From contig NZ_JAFFZS010000043.1 in NCBI RefSeq assembly GCF_016921115.1, forward strand, positions 1 to 60,813: 60,813 nucleotides of DNA. Direction: 5' to 3'. Origin of the DNA: Streptomyces actuosus. Its GTDB lineage: Bacteria > Actinomycetota > Actinomycetes > Streptomycetales > Streptomycetaceae. The notes under the pieces are model-generated. The model did no database searches. It was not told the origin of the DNA and worked only from the letters and a program-made list of their open reading frames with translations. This document shows, in pieces, positions 46,499-54,092 of this stretch (positions are counted from its first letter, which is position 1; every line of letters starts with the position of its first letter). Made by a program: the position numbers and the translations under genes.

Positions 46499-47247
46499 TC
46501 GGCCTCGTGCTGGCGGCAGGCGCCGGACGGCGCCTGCGCCCCTACACCGACACCCTGCCCAAGGCGCTGGTGCCGGTGGGGCCCGCAGGCATGGAGGACA
46601 GCATCACCGTGCTCGACCTCACCCTCGGCAACTTCGCCGAGATCGGGCTGACGGAGGTCGCGGTCATCGTCGGCTACCGCAAGGAGGCCGTGTACGAGCG
46701 CAAGGAGGCCCTGGAGCAGAAGTACGGTCTCAAGCTCACCCTCATCGACAACGACAAGGCCGAGGAGTGGAACAACGCCTACTCCCTGTGGTGCGGCCGT
46801 GACGCCCTCAAGGACGGCGTGATCCTCGCCAACGGCGACACCGTCCACCCGGTCTCCGTCGAGAAGACGCTGCTGGCCGCCCGCGGCGACGGCAAGCGCA
46901 TCATCCTCGCCCTCGACACGGTGAAGAACCTTGCCGACGAGGAGATGAAGGTCGTCGTCGACTCCGGCAAGGGCGTCCAGAAGATCACCAAGCTGATGGA
47001 CCCCACCGAGGCCACCGGCGAGTACATCGGCGTCACGCTCATCGAGGGCGACGCCGCGCCCGAGCTCGTGGACGCGCTGAAGACGGTGTGGGAGGCCGAC
47101 CCGCAGCAGTTCTACGAGCACGGCTACCAGGAGCTGGTCAACCGCGGCTTCCGGATCGACGTCGCCCCGATCGGTGACGTCCGGTGGGTCGAGATCGACA
47201 ACCACGACGACCTCGCACGCGGACGGGAGATCGCGTGCCTCTACTGA
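46495..47247 (+). CDS. Sugar/polyol-phosphate nucleotidyltransferase
   Basis: 250 residues from ATG 46495 (GAAGGAG upstream; ATGA overlap with the preceding stop). The N-terminus, GLVLAAGAGRRLRPYTDTLPKALVPVG, is the nucleotide-binding signature G-x-G-x-R-x-x-P-x-T-x-x-x-PK. NGDTV supplies the metal-binding Asp and VRWVEIDNHDDLARG closes the fold. The group includes CTP:phosphocholine and CTP:inositol-1-phosphate cytidylyltransferases (LicC-like). With two CDP-alcohol enzymes in the same operon, it most likely makes a CDP-activated polyol or sugar; this is inference from context. Confidence 0.88.
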   Translation: MIGLVLAAGAGRRLRPYTDTLPKALVPVGPAGMEDSITVLDLTLGNFAEIGLTEVAVIVGYRKEAVYERKEALEQKYGLKLTLIDNDKAEEWNNAYSLWCGRDALKDGVILANGDTVHPVSVEKTLLAARGDGKRIILALDTVKNLADEEMKVVVDSGKGVQKITKLMDPTEATGEYIGVTLIEGDAAPELVDALKTVWEADPQQFYEHGYQELVNRGFRIDVAPIGDVRWVEIDNHDDLARGREIACLY

Positions 47248-48296
47248 CCCGCCTCATCCCGTCGCCGGTCGTCGTGGACATCCGTCCCGGCGCCCTGGAC
47301 GACCTCGGCCACGTGCTGGCCGACGAGCGGATCTCGCACTCGGGCAAGCTCGCCGTGGCCGTCAGCGGCGGCTCCGGCGCCCGGCTGCGCGAGCGGATCG
47401 CCCCCTCGCTGCCCGGCGCCACCTGGTACGAGGTCGGCGGCGGCACGCTCGACGACGCGATCAGGCTGGCCGGCGAGATGAAGGCCGGTCACTACGACGC
47501 CGTGGTCGGTCTGGGGGGCGGGAAGATCATCGACTGCGCCAAGTTCGCCTCGGCGCGCGTCGGCCTGCCGCTGGTCGCGGTTCCCACCAACCTGGCCCAC
47601 GACGGCCTGTGCTCCCCGGTGGCCACCCTGGACAACGACGCGGGCCGAGGCTCCTACGGCGTGCCCAACCCGATCGCCGTGGTGATCGACCTCGACGTCA
47701 TCCGCGAGGCGCCGGTGCGCTTCGTACGGGCCGGGATCGGCGACGCGATCTCCAACATCTCAGCGATCCGCGACTGGGAGCTGGCCAACAGGGTCAACGG
47801 GGAGAAGATCGACGGACTGGCCGCGGCGATGGCCCGGCAGGCCGGCGAGGCGGTCCTCCGGCACCCGGGCGGCATCGGCGACAACGGTTTCCTCCAGGTG
47901 CTCGCCGAGGCCCTGGTGCTCAGTGGCATCGCCATGTCGGTCTCCGGTGACTCCCGGCCGTCCTCCGGCGCCTGCCACGAGATCAACCACGCCTTCGACC
48001 TGCTGCACCCCAAGCGGGCGGCCGCCCACGGCGAGCAGTGCGGTCTCGGCGCGGCGTTCGCGATGTGGCTGCGCGGCGCCCCGGAGGAGTCGGCGTTCAT
48101 GGCCGAGGTGCTGCGCCGGCACGGGCTGCCGGTGCTGGCCGAGGACATCGGCTTCACCGCGCAGGAGTTCGTCGAGGTCGTCGAGTTCGCCCCGCAGACC
48201 CGGCCCGGCCGCTACACCATCCTCGAACACCTCGACCTCACGACCGAACAGATCAAGGACACGTACGCCGACTATGTCAAGGCCATCGGTAGCTGA
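47235..48296 (+). CDS. Iron-containing alcohol dehydrogenase, glycerol-1-phosphate dehydrogenase-like (AraM/EgsA group)
   Basis: 353 residues from GTG 47235, overlapping the previous gene by 13 bp, with GGGAG 5 bases upstream. The NAD(P) site is VGLGGGKIIDCAKFAS, followed by VAVPTNLAHDGLCSPVA. Metal ligands in the order of G1P dehydrogenases are visible: Asp in ISAIRDWELA, His in CHEINHAFDLL and His in AAHGEQCGLGA. The family reduces dihydroxyacetone phosphate to sn-glycerol-1-phosphate, the archaeal stereoisomer, also used by some bacteria. Its product could be the polyol phosphate activated by the neighbouring nucleotidyltransferase; related 2-deoxy-scyllo-inosose-like enzymes are an alternative. 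Confidence 0.88.
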   Translation: MPLLTRLIPSPVVVDIRPGALDDLGHVLADERISHSGKLAVAVSGGSGARLRERIAPSLPGATWYEVGGGTLDDAIRLAGEMKAGHYDAVVGLGGGKIIDCAKFASARVGLPLVAVPTNLAHDGLCSPVATLDNDAGRGSYGVPNPIAVVIDLDVIREAPVRFVRAGIGDAISNISAIRDWELANRVNGEKIDGLAAAMARQAGEAVLRHPGGIGDNGFLQVLAEALVLSGIAMSVSGDSRPSSGACHEINHAFDLLHPKRAAAHGEQCGLGAAFAMWLRGAPEESAFMAEVLRRHGLPVLAEDIGFTAQEFVEVVEFAPQTRPGRYTILEHLDLTTEQIKDTYADYVKAIGS

Positions 48297-49053
48297 ACTC
48301 CGTCCGGTCGTCCACCCCGCCGGGGTGAAGGACCGGCGCAGCGGTGAGCACTGGGCGGGACGCCTCTACATGCGCGAGGTGTCCCTGCGCGTCGACCGCT
48401 ACCTGGTGACCACCCGGGTCACGCCCAACCAGCTCACCTACCTGATGACCCTCTGCGGCGTCCTCGCGGCCCCGGCCCTGCTGGTGCCGGGGATCTGGGG
48501 GGCCGTGCTCGGCGTGGTCATGGTCCAGCTGTACCTGCTGCTCGACTGCGTCGACGGCGAGGTCGCGCGCTGGAAGAAGCAGTTCTCGCTCGGCGGGGTC
48601 TACCTGGACCGGGTGGGTGCCTACCTGACCGACGCGGCGGTCCTCGTGGGTCTCGGGCTGCGCGCCGCCGACCTGTGGGGCAGCGGGCGCATCGACTGGC
48701 TGTGGGCCTTCCTCGGCACCCTGGCCGCCCTCGGCGCGATCCTGATCAAGGCCGAGACCGACCTGGTCGGGGTCGCCCGGCACCAGGGCGGACTGCCGCC
48801 GGTGAAGGAGGCCGCGTCGGAGCCGCGGTCCTCCGGCATGGCGCTGGCCCGGCGGGCCGCGTCGGCGCTGAAGTTCCACCGGCTGATCCTCGGGATCGAG
48901 GCGTCCCTGCTCATCCTGGTCCTCGCGATAGCGGACCAGGCCCGGGGCGACCTGTTCTTCACCCGGCTGGGCACGGCCGTGCTCGCCGGGATCGCGATGG
49001 TGCAGACACTGCTGCACCTGGTGTCCATCCTCGCCTCCAGCAGGCTGAAGTGA
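48274..49053 (+). CDS. CDP-alcohol phosphatidyltransferase family protein (second in operon)
   Basis: 259 residues from ATG 48274, overlapping the dehydrogenase gene by 23 bp. The catalytic motif is DCVDGEVARWKKQFS...GVYLDRVGAYLTD, in an integral-membrane fold: YLMTLCGVLAAPALL, VVMVQLYLLL and later helices. Unlike the first copy it has no large extra domains. A conserved basic N-terminus (GVKDRRSGEHWAGRLYMREVS) probably faces the cytoplasm. It would condense a CDP-alcohol with a second alcohol or phospho-alcohol. Its stop overlaps the possible GTG start of the next gene. Confidence 0.88.
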   Translation: MSRPSVAELRPVVHPAGVKDRRSGEHWAGRLYMREVSLRVDRYLVTTRVTPNQLTYLMTLCGVLAAPALLVPGIWGAVLGVVMVQLYLLLDCVDGEVARWKKQFSLGGVYLDRVGAYLTDAAVLVGLGLRAADLWGSGRIDWLWAFLGTLAALGAILIKAETDLVGVARHQGGLPPVKEAASEPRSSGMALARRAASALKFHRLILGIEASLLILVLAIADQARGDLFFTRLGTAVLAGIAMVQTLLHLVSILASSRLK

Positions 49054-49058
49054 GCAGC

Positions 49059-49931
49059 ATGAAGGTCGGCGCGGTCGTCATCACCATGGGCAACCGCCCG
49101 GACGAGCTCAGGGCACTGCTCGACTCCGTCGCCAAGCAGGACGGCGACCCCGTCGAGGTGGTCGTCGTCGGCAACGGCTCCCCGGTCCCCGACGTACCGG
49201 ACGGCGTGCGCACCATCGAACTGCCGGAGAACCTCGGCATCCCCGGGGGCCGCAACGTCGGCATCGAGGCGTTCGGGCCCGGCGGCCGGGACGTCGACCT
49301 CCTGCTGTTCCTCGACGACGACGGTCTGCTCGCCCGCACCGACACCGCGGAGCTGTGCCGGGCGGCGTTCGCCGCCGACCCGCGACTGGGCATCATCAGC
49401 TTCCGCATCGCCGACCCGGACACCGGTGCCACCCAGCGCCGCCACGTGCCGCGGCTGCGTGCCGCCGACCCGATGCGCTCCTCACGGGTCACCACGTTCC
49501 TCGGCGGGGCCAACGCCACCCGGACGACGGTCTTCACCGAGGTCGGCGGGCTGCCGGAGGCGTTCTTCTACGCCCACGAGGAGACCGACCTGGCCTGGCG
49601 GGCCCTCGACGCGGGCTGGCTGATCGACTACCGGTCCGACATGGTGCTCCACCACCCCACGACCGCGCCCTCGCGGCACGCGGTCTACCACCGCCTGGTC
49701 GCCCGCAACCGCGTCTGGCTGGCCCGCCGCAACCTGCCCGCCCCGCTCGTCCCGGCCTACCTGGGCGTCTGGCTGCTGCTCACACTGCTGCGCCGGCCCT
49801 CGGGGCCCGCGCTGAAGGCGTGGTTCGGCGGGTTCCGGGAGGGCTGGACGACGCCGTGCGGGCCGCGCCGGCCCATGAAGTGGCGTACGGTGTGGCGGCT
49901 GACCCGTCTGGGCCGTCCCCCGGTCGTCTGA
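49059..49931 (+). CDS. Family 2 glycosyltransferase
   Basis: 290 residues from ATG 49059; GTG 49050 would give the GTGA overlap and three more residues. GT-A fold: VGAVVITMGNRPDELRALLDSV, VVVVGNGSP, LPENLGIPGGRNVGIEAFG and the metal-binding FLDDDG (DXD equivalent). FLGGANATRTTVF and FYAHEETDLAWRAL carry the acceptor site and catalytic Asp/Glu region. It transfers a sugar from a nucleotide-sugar to a lipid or glycan at the cytoplasmic face. C-terminal WLLLTLLRRP is hydrophobic and may associate with the membrane. Confidence 0.9.
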   Translation: MKVGAVVITMGNRPDELRALLDSVAKQDGDPVEVVVVGNGSPVPDVPDGVRTIELPENLGIPGGRNVGIEAFGPGGRDVDLLLFLDDDGLLARTDTAELCRAAFAADPRLGIISFRIADPDTGATQRRHVPRLRAADPMRSSRVTTFLGGANATRTTVFTEVGGLPEAFFYAHEETDLAWRALDAGWLIDYRSDMVLHHPTTAPSRHAVYHRLVARNRVWLARRNLPAPLVPAYLGVWLLLTLLRRPSGPALKAWFGGFREGWTTPCGPRRPMKWRTVWRLTRLGRPPVV

Positions 49932-50022
49932 CAAGCTCCTCCCTGGGGCGTCCGGGTCCGTACAGTGGCCCCGGGGCGTGCCCGCCCCACCTGCCGCAGA
50001 CCGTAGACGAAAGTTTCCGCTT

Positions 50023-50952
50023 GTGAGTGAGAGAAGCCATGACGGCGGAGTCCTGCTGAGTCCTCCCGCGTCACCCGACGAGGGCCTCGCGGCTGCGGAG
50101 CTCGCCGCCAAGTACGGGCTGGCGGTGAGCGGCGCCAGGCCCTCCCTCGGGGAGTACGTCCGCCAGCTGTGGGGCCGGCGCCACTTCATCCTCGCCTTCT
50201 CCTCGGCGAAGCTCACGGCCCAGTACAGCCAGGCCCGGCTGGGCCAGCTCTGGCAGGTCGCCACGCCGCTGCTGAACGCGGGCGTGTACTTCATGATCTT
50301 CGGGCTGATCCTGGGCGCCGACCGCGGCATGAGCAAGGGCGTCTACATCCCGTTCCTGGTCACCGGGATCTTCGTCTTCACGTTCACGCAGAGCTCCGTG
50401 ATGAGCGGGGTCCGGGCGATCTCCGGCAACCTCGGCCTGGTGCGGGCCCTGCACTTCCCACGCGCGGCACTGCCGGTCTCCTTCGCCTTCCAGCAACTCC
50501 AGCAGCTGCTGTACTCGATGATCGTCCTCGTCGTCATCGTGGTCGGCTTCGGCAGCTACCCGGACGCGTCCTGGGCGCTGGCCGTCCCCGTGCTGGCCCT
50601 GCAGTTCCTCTTCAACATGGGCCTGGCGCTGATCTTCGCCCGGGCCGGGGCGAAGACCCCCGACCTCGCGCAGCTGATGCCGTTCGTGATGCGCACCTGG
50701 ATGTACGCCTCCGGGGTCATGTTCTCCATCCGGGTCATGCTGGAGGGCAAGCCGCAGTGGATCTCGGACGTCCTGCAGTGGAACCCGGCCGCCGTCTACA
50801 TGGACCTGATGCGCTTCGCCCTCATCGAGGGCTACGGCTCCGAGAACCTCCCCCCGCACGTGTGGGCGGTCGGCGCCGGCTGGGCCGTGCTCTTCGCCGT
50901 CGGCGGGTTCGTGTACTTCTGGCAGGCGGAGGAGAGGTACGGCCGTGGCTGA
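50023..50952 (+). CDS. ABC-2 type polysaccharide/teichoic-acid exporter permease (TagG/Wzm-like)
   Basis: 309 residues from GTG 50023. After a ~60-residue cytoplasmic N-terminus there are six predicted membrane segments (LLNAGVYFMIFGLIL, VYIPFLVTGIFVFTF, LLYSMIVLVVIVVGFG, AVPVLALQFLFNMGLALIF and others) and the family motif QWNPAAVYMDLMRFALIEG near the C-terminus. QARLGQLWQVATPLLNAGVYF is typical of O-antigen and teichoic-acid exporters. It is paired with the ATPase that follows, overlapping by 8 bp. Confidence 0.9.
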   Translation: MSERSHDGGVLLSPPASPDEGLAAAELAAKYGLAVSGARPSLGEYVRQLWGRRHFILAFSSAKLTAQYSQARLGQLWQVATPLLNAGVYFMIFGLILGADRGMSKGVYIPFLVTGIFVFTFTQSSVMSGVRAISGNLGLVRALHFPRAALPVSFAFQQLQQLLYSMIVLVVIVVGFGSYPDASWALAVPVLALQFLFNMGLALIFARAGAKTPDLAQLMPFVMRTWMYASGVMFSIRVMLEGKPQWISDVLQWNPAAVYMDLMRFALIEGYGSENLPPHVWAVGAGWAVLFAVGGFVYFWQAEERYGRG

Positions 50953-51733
50953 GCCGAGCGTCGAGCCGCGGGTGCCCACCGTCATCGCCGACGACGTGCA
51001 CATCGTCTACCGGGTCAACGGTGCCAAGACCGGCAGGGGCAGCGCCACCGCGGCCCTGAGCCGCATGCTCAGGCGGGGCTCGGGCGAGGCGGACCGCGGC
51101 GTGCGCAAGGTCCACGCCGTGCGCGGCGTCTCCTTCGTCGCCCACCGCGGCGAGGCCATCGGCCTGATCGGCTCCAACGGCTCGGGCAAGTCCACCCTGC
51201 TGCGGGCCATCGCCGGCCTGCTGCCCCCGGAGAGCGGCAAGGTCTACACCGACGGCCAGCCCTCGCTGCTGGGCGTCAACGCGGCCTTGATGACCGACCT
51301 CACAGGCGAGCGCAACGTCATCCTCGGCGGCCTCGCCATGGGCATGTCCCGAGAGCAGGTCAAGGAGCGCTACCAGGACATCGTCGACTTCTCCGGGATC
51401 AACGACAAGGGCGACTTCATCACCCTTCCGATGCGCACGTACTCCTCCGGCATGTCCGCCCGCCTGCGGTTCTCCATCGCCGCAGCCAAGGACCACGACG
51501 TCCTGATGATCGACGAGGCGCTGGCCACCGGGGACGCCAAGTTCCAGAAGCGGTCCGAGGAGCGCATCCGCGAGCTGCGCAAGGAGGCGGGCACGGTGTT
51601 TCTGGTCAGCCACAGCAACAAGTCCATCCGCGACACCTGCGACCGCGTGCTGTGGCTGGAGCGGGGCGAGCTGCGCATGGACGGCCCGACCGACGAGGTG
51701 CTCAGGGAGTACGAGAAGTTCACGGGCAGATGA
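50945..51733 (+). CDS. ABC exporter ATPase (TagH/Wzt-like)
   Basis: 262 residues from GTG 50945. Walker A is LIGSNGSGKST, signature YSSGMSARLRFSIA and Walker B VLMIDEALATGD, the last being diagnostic of teichoic-acid and O-antigen exporters. No C-terminal carbohydrate-binding domain follows, so it is of the simple TagH/RfbB type lacking polymer recognition. With the permease it should flip or export a lipid-linked glycan or phosphopolymer made by the upstream enzymes. Last gene of the operon; a very strong hairpin follows its stop. Confidence 0.92.
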   Translation: MAEPSVEPRVPTVIADDVHIVYRVNGAKTGRGSATAALSRMLRRGSGEADRGVRKVHAVRGVSFVAHRGEAIGLIGSNGSGKSTLLRAIAGLLPPESGKVYTDGQPSLLGVNAALMTDLTGERNVILGGLAMGMSREQVKERYQDIVDFSGINDKGDFITLPMRTYSSGMSARLRFSIAAAKDHDVLMIDEALATGDAKFQKRSEERIRELRKEAGTVFLVSHSNKSIRDTCDRVLWLERGELRMDGPTDEVLREYEKFTGR

Positions 51734-51744
51734 CCCGACACGCC

Positions 51745-51779
51745 CGGGGCCCCGCCGGAACTGCTCCGGCGGGGCCCCG
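51745..51779 (+). terminator. Strong hairpin terminator separating the two operons
   Basis: Perfect 15-bp GC stem (51745-51759 with 51765-51779) around the 5-base loop ACTGC, 11 bp after the ATPase stop. It separates the exporter operon from the hopanoid promoter region. Confidence 0.85.
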
Positions 51780-52031
51780 CGTCTGCAAAGGAAACGTCAA
51801 CTCCGGCTTCAGTGAGGAATCTTGAAGTCGATTGGTGTGTTGTTGTGATGTCCAGGACACCCATGCGGACCACGCTGCGTTGTACAACGTAAGCTGTAGC
51901 GGTCCCCAAAGGCGGCAAGTGGGGTGATAATGCGCGACACCCTTGGTCGGCGCAGCCCTCGGAGCCGCCGGGCGGCGTGTCCGAAATAGAGTGTATTGCG
52001 TAGGCAGTGTAGAACGGGAGATGTGACGGCA
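51780..52031 (+). promoter_or_regulatory. Promoter region of the hopanoid operon
   Basis: About 250 bp, AT-richer than the genes around it. It contains a perfect 12-bp palindrome, CGTTGTACAACG (51878-51889), and a GATAAT -10-like hexamer (51926-51931) without a good -35; TAGAAC (52010-52015) is another -10 candidate. The palindrome is a good size for a dimeric repressor (GntR- or TetR-like), 143-154 bp upstream of the first small frame. Confidence 0.5.
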
Positions 52032-52097
52032 ATGGCTACGGAAACTCCCCAGCTCAACGCAGCATGTGCCGTCCCCGCCCCGGGCAGCGCGCGGTGA
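52032..52097 (+). CDS. 21-residue leader peptide coupled to hpnC
   Basis: ATG 52032 to TGA 52095-52097 encodes MATETPQLNAACAVPAPGSA plus Arg. GGGAG lies 11 bases upstream; GTG 52023 in the same frame is an alternative start. Its stop overlaps the hpnC start as GTGA, and hpnC has no ribosome site of its own, so translation of this frame probably feeds ribosomes to hpnC. No known family. It could be a regulatory leader or a real small protein. Too short to prove by sequence alone. Confidence 0.55.
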   Translation: MATETPQLNAACAVPAPGSAR

Positions 52098-53005
52098 CGG
52101 GAACGACAGGGACCCGGCCGCCGCACGCCGGTGACCTCGAGCGCGGCACGCTCGCCAAGGCCGCGGACGAGAACTTCCCCGTGGCCCCCTTCTTCCTGCC
52201 CCGGGCCTGGCGCGCCGACCTCATGGCGATCTACGGCTTCGCCCGCCTCGTCGACGACATCGGCGACGGCGACCTCGCGCCCGGCGGGGCCGATGCCCGT
52301 CTGCTCGGCGTGGACCCCGCGCAGGCCGGAGACCGGCTCGCCCTCCTGGACGCCTTCGAGGCCGACCTCGCGCGGGTGTTCGACGGCGCCCCGCGCCACC
52401 CGCTGCTGCGCCGCATGCAGCCCACCGTCCGCCGCCACGCCCTCACCCCCGAGCCGTTCCTCGGCCTGATCGCGGCCAACCGGCAGGACCAGCTCGTGCG
52501 GCGCTACGAGACCTACGACGACCTCCTCGCCTACTGCGAGCTGTCCGCCAACCCCGTCGGCCGCCTCGTCCTCGCCGTCACCGGCACCTCGACTCCGGAG
52601 CGGATCCGCCGCTCCGACGCGATCTGCACCGCCCTGCAGATCGTCGAGCACCTCCAGGACGTGGCCGAGGACCTGCGCCGCGACCGCGTCTACCTGCCCG
52701 CCGCGGACATGAAGCGCTTTCACGTCCGGGAGGCGGACCTCGCCGCGAGCACCGCGAGCGCATCGGTACGTGCACTGGTTGCCTACGAAGCGCAACGCGC
52801 AAGCGATCTGCTGAATGAAGGCGCCCCCCTGGTGGGTAGCGTCCACGGCAGGTTGAAGCTGCTGCTCGCAGGGTTCGTGGCGGGGGGAAGGGCGGCCGTC
52901 GACGCGATCGCCGCCGCTGAACACGACGTACTTCCCGGCCCGCCCAAGCCCGGCAGGATCAAGTTGCTGCGCATGGTGGGCGTGACTCTGCGAGGAGAGG
53001 GGTGA
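52094..53005 (+). CDS. hpnC: Hydroxysqualene synthase HpnC
   Basis: 303 residues from GTG 52094. Trans-isoprenyl diphosphate synthase (squalene/phytoene synthase) fold. The first Asp-rich motif is FARLVDDIGDGD (Asp54-Asp58) and the second is DVAEDLRRDRVYLP near residue 195. HpnC converts presqualene diphosphate to hydroxysqualene in the three-step HpnC-HpnD-HpnE route that replaces Sqs. It is first in the hopanoid operon. The start has no Shine-Dalgarno, consistent with coupling to the upstream 21-codon frame; GTGA overlap with hpnD follows. Confidence 0.93.
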   Translation: MTGTTGTRPPHAGDLERGTLAKAADENFPVAPFFLPRAWRADLMAIYGFARLVDDIGDGDLAPGGADARLLGVDPAQAGDRLALLDAFEADLARVFDGAPRHPLLRRMQPTVRRHALTPEPFLGLIAANRQDQLVRRYETYDDLLAYCELSANPVGRLVLAVTGTSTPERIRRSDAICTALQIVEHLQDVAEDLRRDRVYLPAADMKRFHVREADLAASTASASVRALVAYEAQRASDLLNEGAPLVGSVHGRLKLLLAGFVAGGRAAVDAIAAAEHDVLPGPPKPGRIKLLRMVGVTLRGEG

Positions 53006-53952
53006 TCCGGACCGTGGAGCTTCCACCACCCGCGTCCGCACCGGTACTCGCCGCCTACAGCTACTGCGAGGCCGTGACCGGACAGCAGGCTCGAAATTTC
53101 GCCTACGGCATCAGGCTGCTGCCCACGCACAAGCGCCGCGCGATGTCGGCGCTGTACGCGTTCTCGCGCCGCGTCGACGACATCGGCGACGGCGGGCTGG
53201 ACGACGCGGTCAAGATCGCCAGGCTGGAGGGCACCCGGGCCGTACTGACCCGGATCCGCCAGGGCGAGGTCGAGGAGGACGACACCGACCCGGTCGCGGT
53301 GGCCCTCGCCCATGCCGCCGAGCACTTCCCCATCCCGCTGGGCGGGCTGGACGAGCTGATCGACGGCGTCCTCATGGACGTACGCGGCGAGACCTACGAG
53401 ACCTGGGACGACCTGAAGGTCTACTGCCGCTGCGTCGCCGGCGCCATCGGCAGGCTGTCACTCGGCGTGTTCGGTACCGAACCGGGGGCGCGCGGCGCCG
53501 AGCGGGCCCCGGAGTACGCCGACACCCTCGGGCTCGCGCTGCAGCTGACCAACATCCTGCGGGACGTCCGCGAGGACGCCGAGGGCGGACGCACCTATCT
53601 GCCCGCCGACGACCTGGCCAAATTCGGCTGCTCGGCCGGCTTCGGCGCGCCGACCCCACCGGAGGGCTCCGACTTCGCGGGCCTCGTGCACTTCGAAGTG
53701 CGTCGGGCCCGCGCTCTTTTCGCCGAGGGCTACCGGCTGCTCCCCCTGCTCGACCGCCGCAGCGGCGCCTGCGTCGCGGCCATGGCCGGCATCTACCGGC
53801 GCCTGCTCGACCGCATCGAGCGCGACCCGGAGGCCGTGCTGCGCGGCCGGGTCTCGCTGCCCGGACGCGAGAAGGCGTACGTTGCCGTGCGCGGTCTGTC
53901 GGGGCTGGACGCCCGGCACGTGTCCCGGCAGACCCTCAGGAGGCGCGCCTGA
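53002..53952 (+). CDS. hpnD: Presqualene diphosphate synthase HpnD
   Basis: 316 residues from GTG 53002, overlapping the hpnC stop by 4 bp. Same fold as HpnC: SYCEAVTGQQARNFAYGIRLL, the first Asp-rich motif AFSRRVDDIGDGG (Asp59-Asp63) and the second DVREDAEGGRTYLP near residue 190. It condenses two farnesyl diphosphates to presqualene diphosphate. GAGGAGAGG precedes the start. The stop TGA overlaps the next small gene as TGATG. Confidence 0.94.
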   Translation: MIRTVELPPPASAPVLAAYSYCEAVTGQQARNFAYGIRLLPTHKRRAMSALYAFSRRVDDIGDGGLDDAVKIARLEGTRAVLTRIRQGEVEEDDTDPVAVALAHAAEHFPIPLGGLDELIDGVLMDVRGETYETWDDLKVYCRCVAGAIGRLSLGVFGTEPGARGAERAPEYADTLGLALQLTNILRDVREDAEGGRTYLPADDLAKFGCSAGFGAPTPPEGSDFAGLVHFEVRRARALFAEGYRLLPLLDRRSGACVAAMAGIYRRLLDRIERDPEAVLRGRVSLPGREKAYVAVRGLSGLDARHVSRQTLRRRA

Positions 53953-54092
53953 TGGAGGACCGGGAGCGAGGCGGAGACCCCGACGGGATGCGGCACGCAA
54001 CCCTCCGCCGTACCGTGGCGTCCCTGACTGCAATGGCCCGCCGTGCGGCGTTCGTGTCCCGCGGCGGACCGGCAGGGGAGGGTGCGCGATGA
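53952..54092 (+). CDS. 46-residue conserved-position small protein between hpnD and hpnE
   Basis: ATG 53952 overlaps the hpnD stop by one base, and the TGA at 54090-54092 overlaps the hpnE ATG as ATGA. The peptide is basic (MEDRERGGDPDGMRHATLRR..., then TVASLTAMARRAAFVSRGGP) with a moderately hydrophobic centre. No catalytic motif or clear membrane helix. I recall a Streptomyces-specific family of this size and position (Pfam DUF6380) but could not verify it. Perfect stop/start tiling indicates that it is translated. Possible role: scaffold or regulator of the squalene-forming enzymes. Confidence 0.7.
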   Translation: MEDRERGGDPDGMRHATLRRTVASLTAMARRAAFVSRGGPAGEGAR

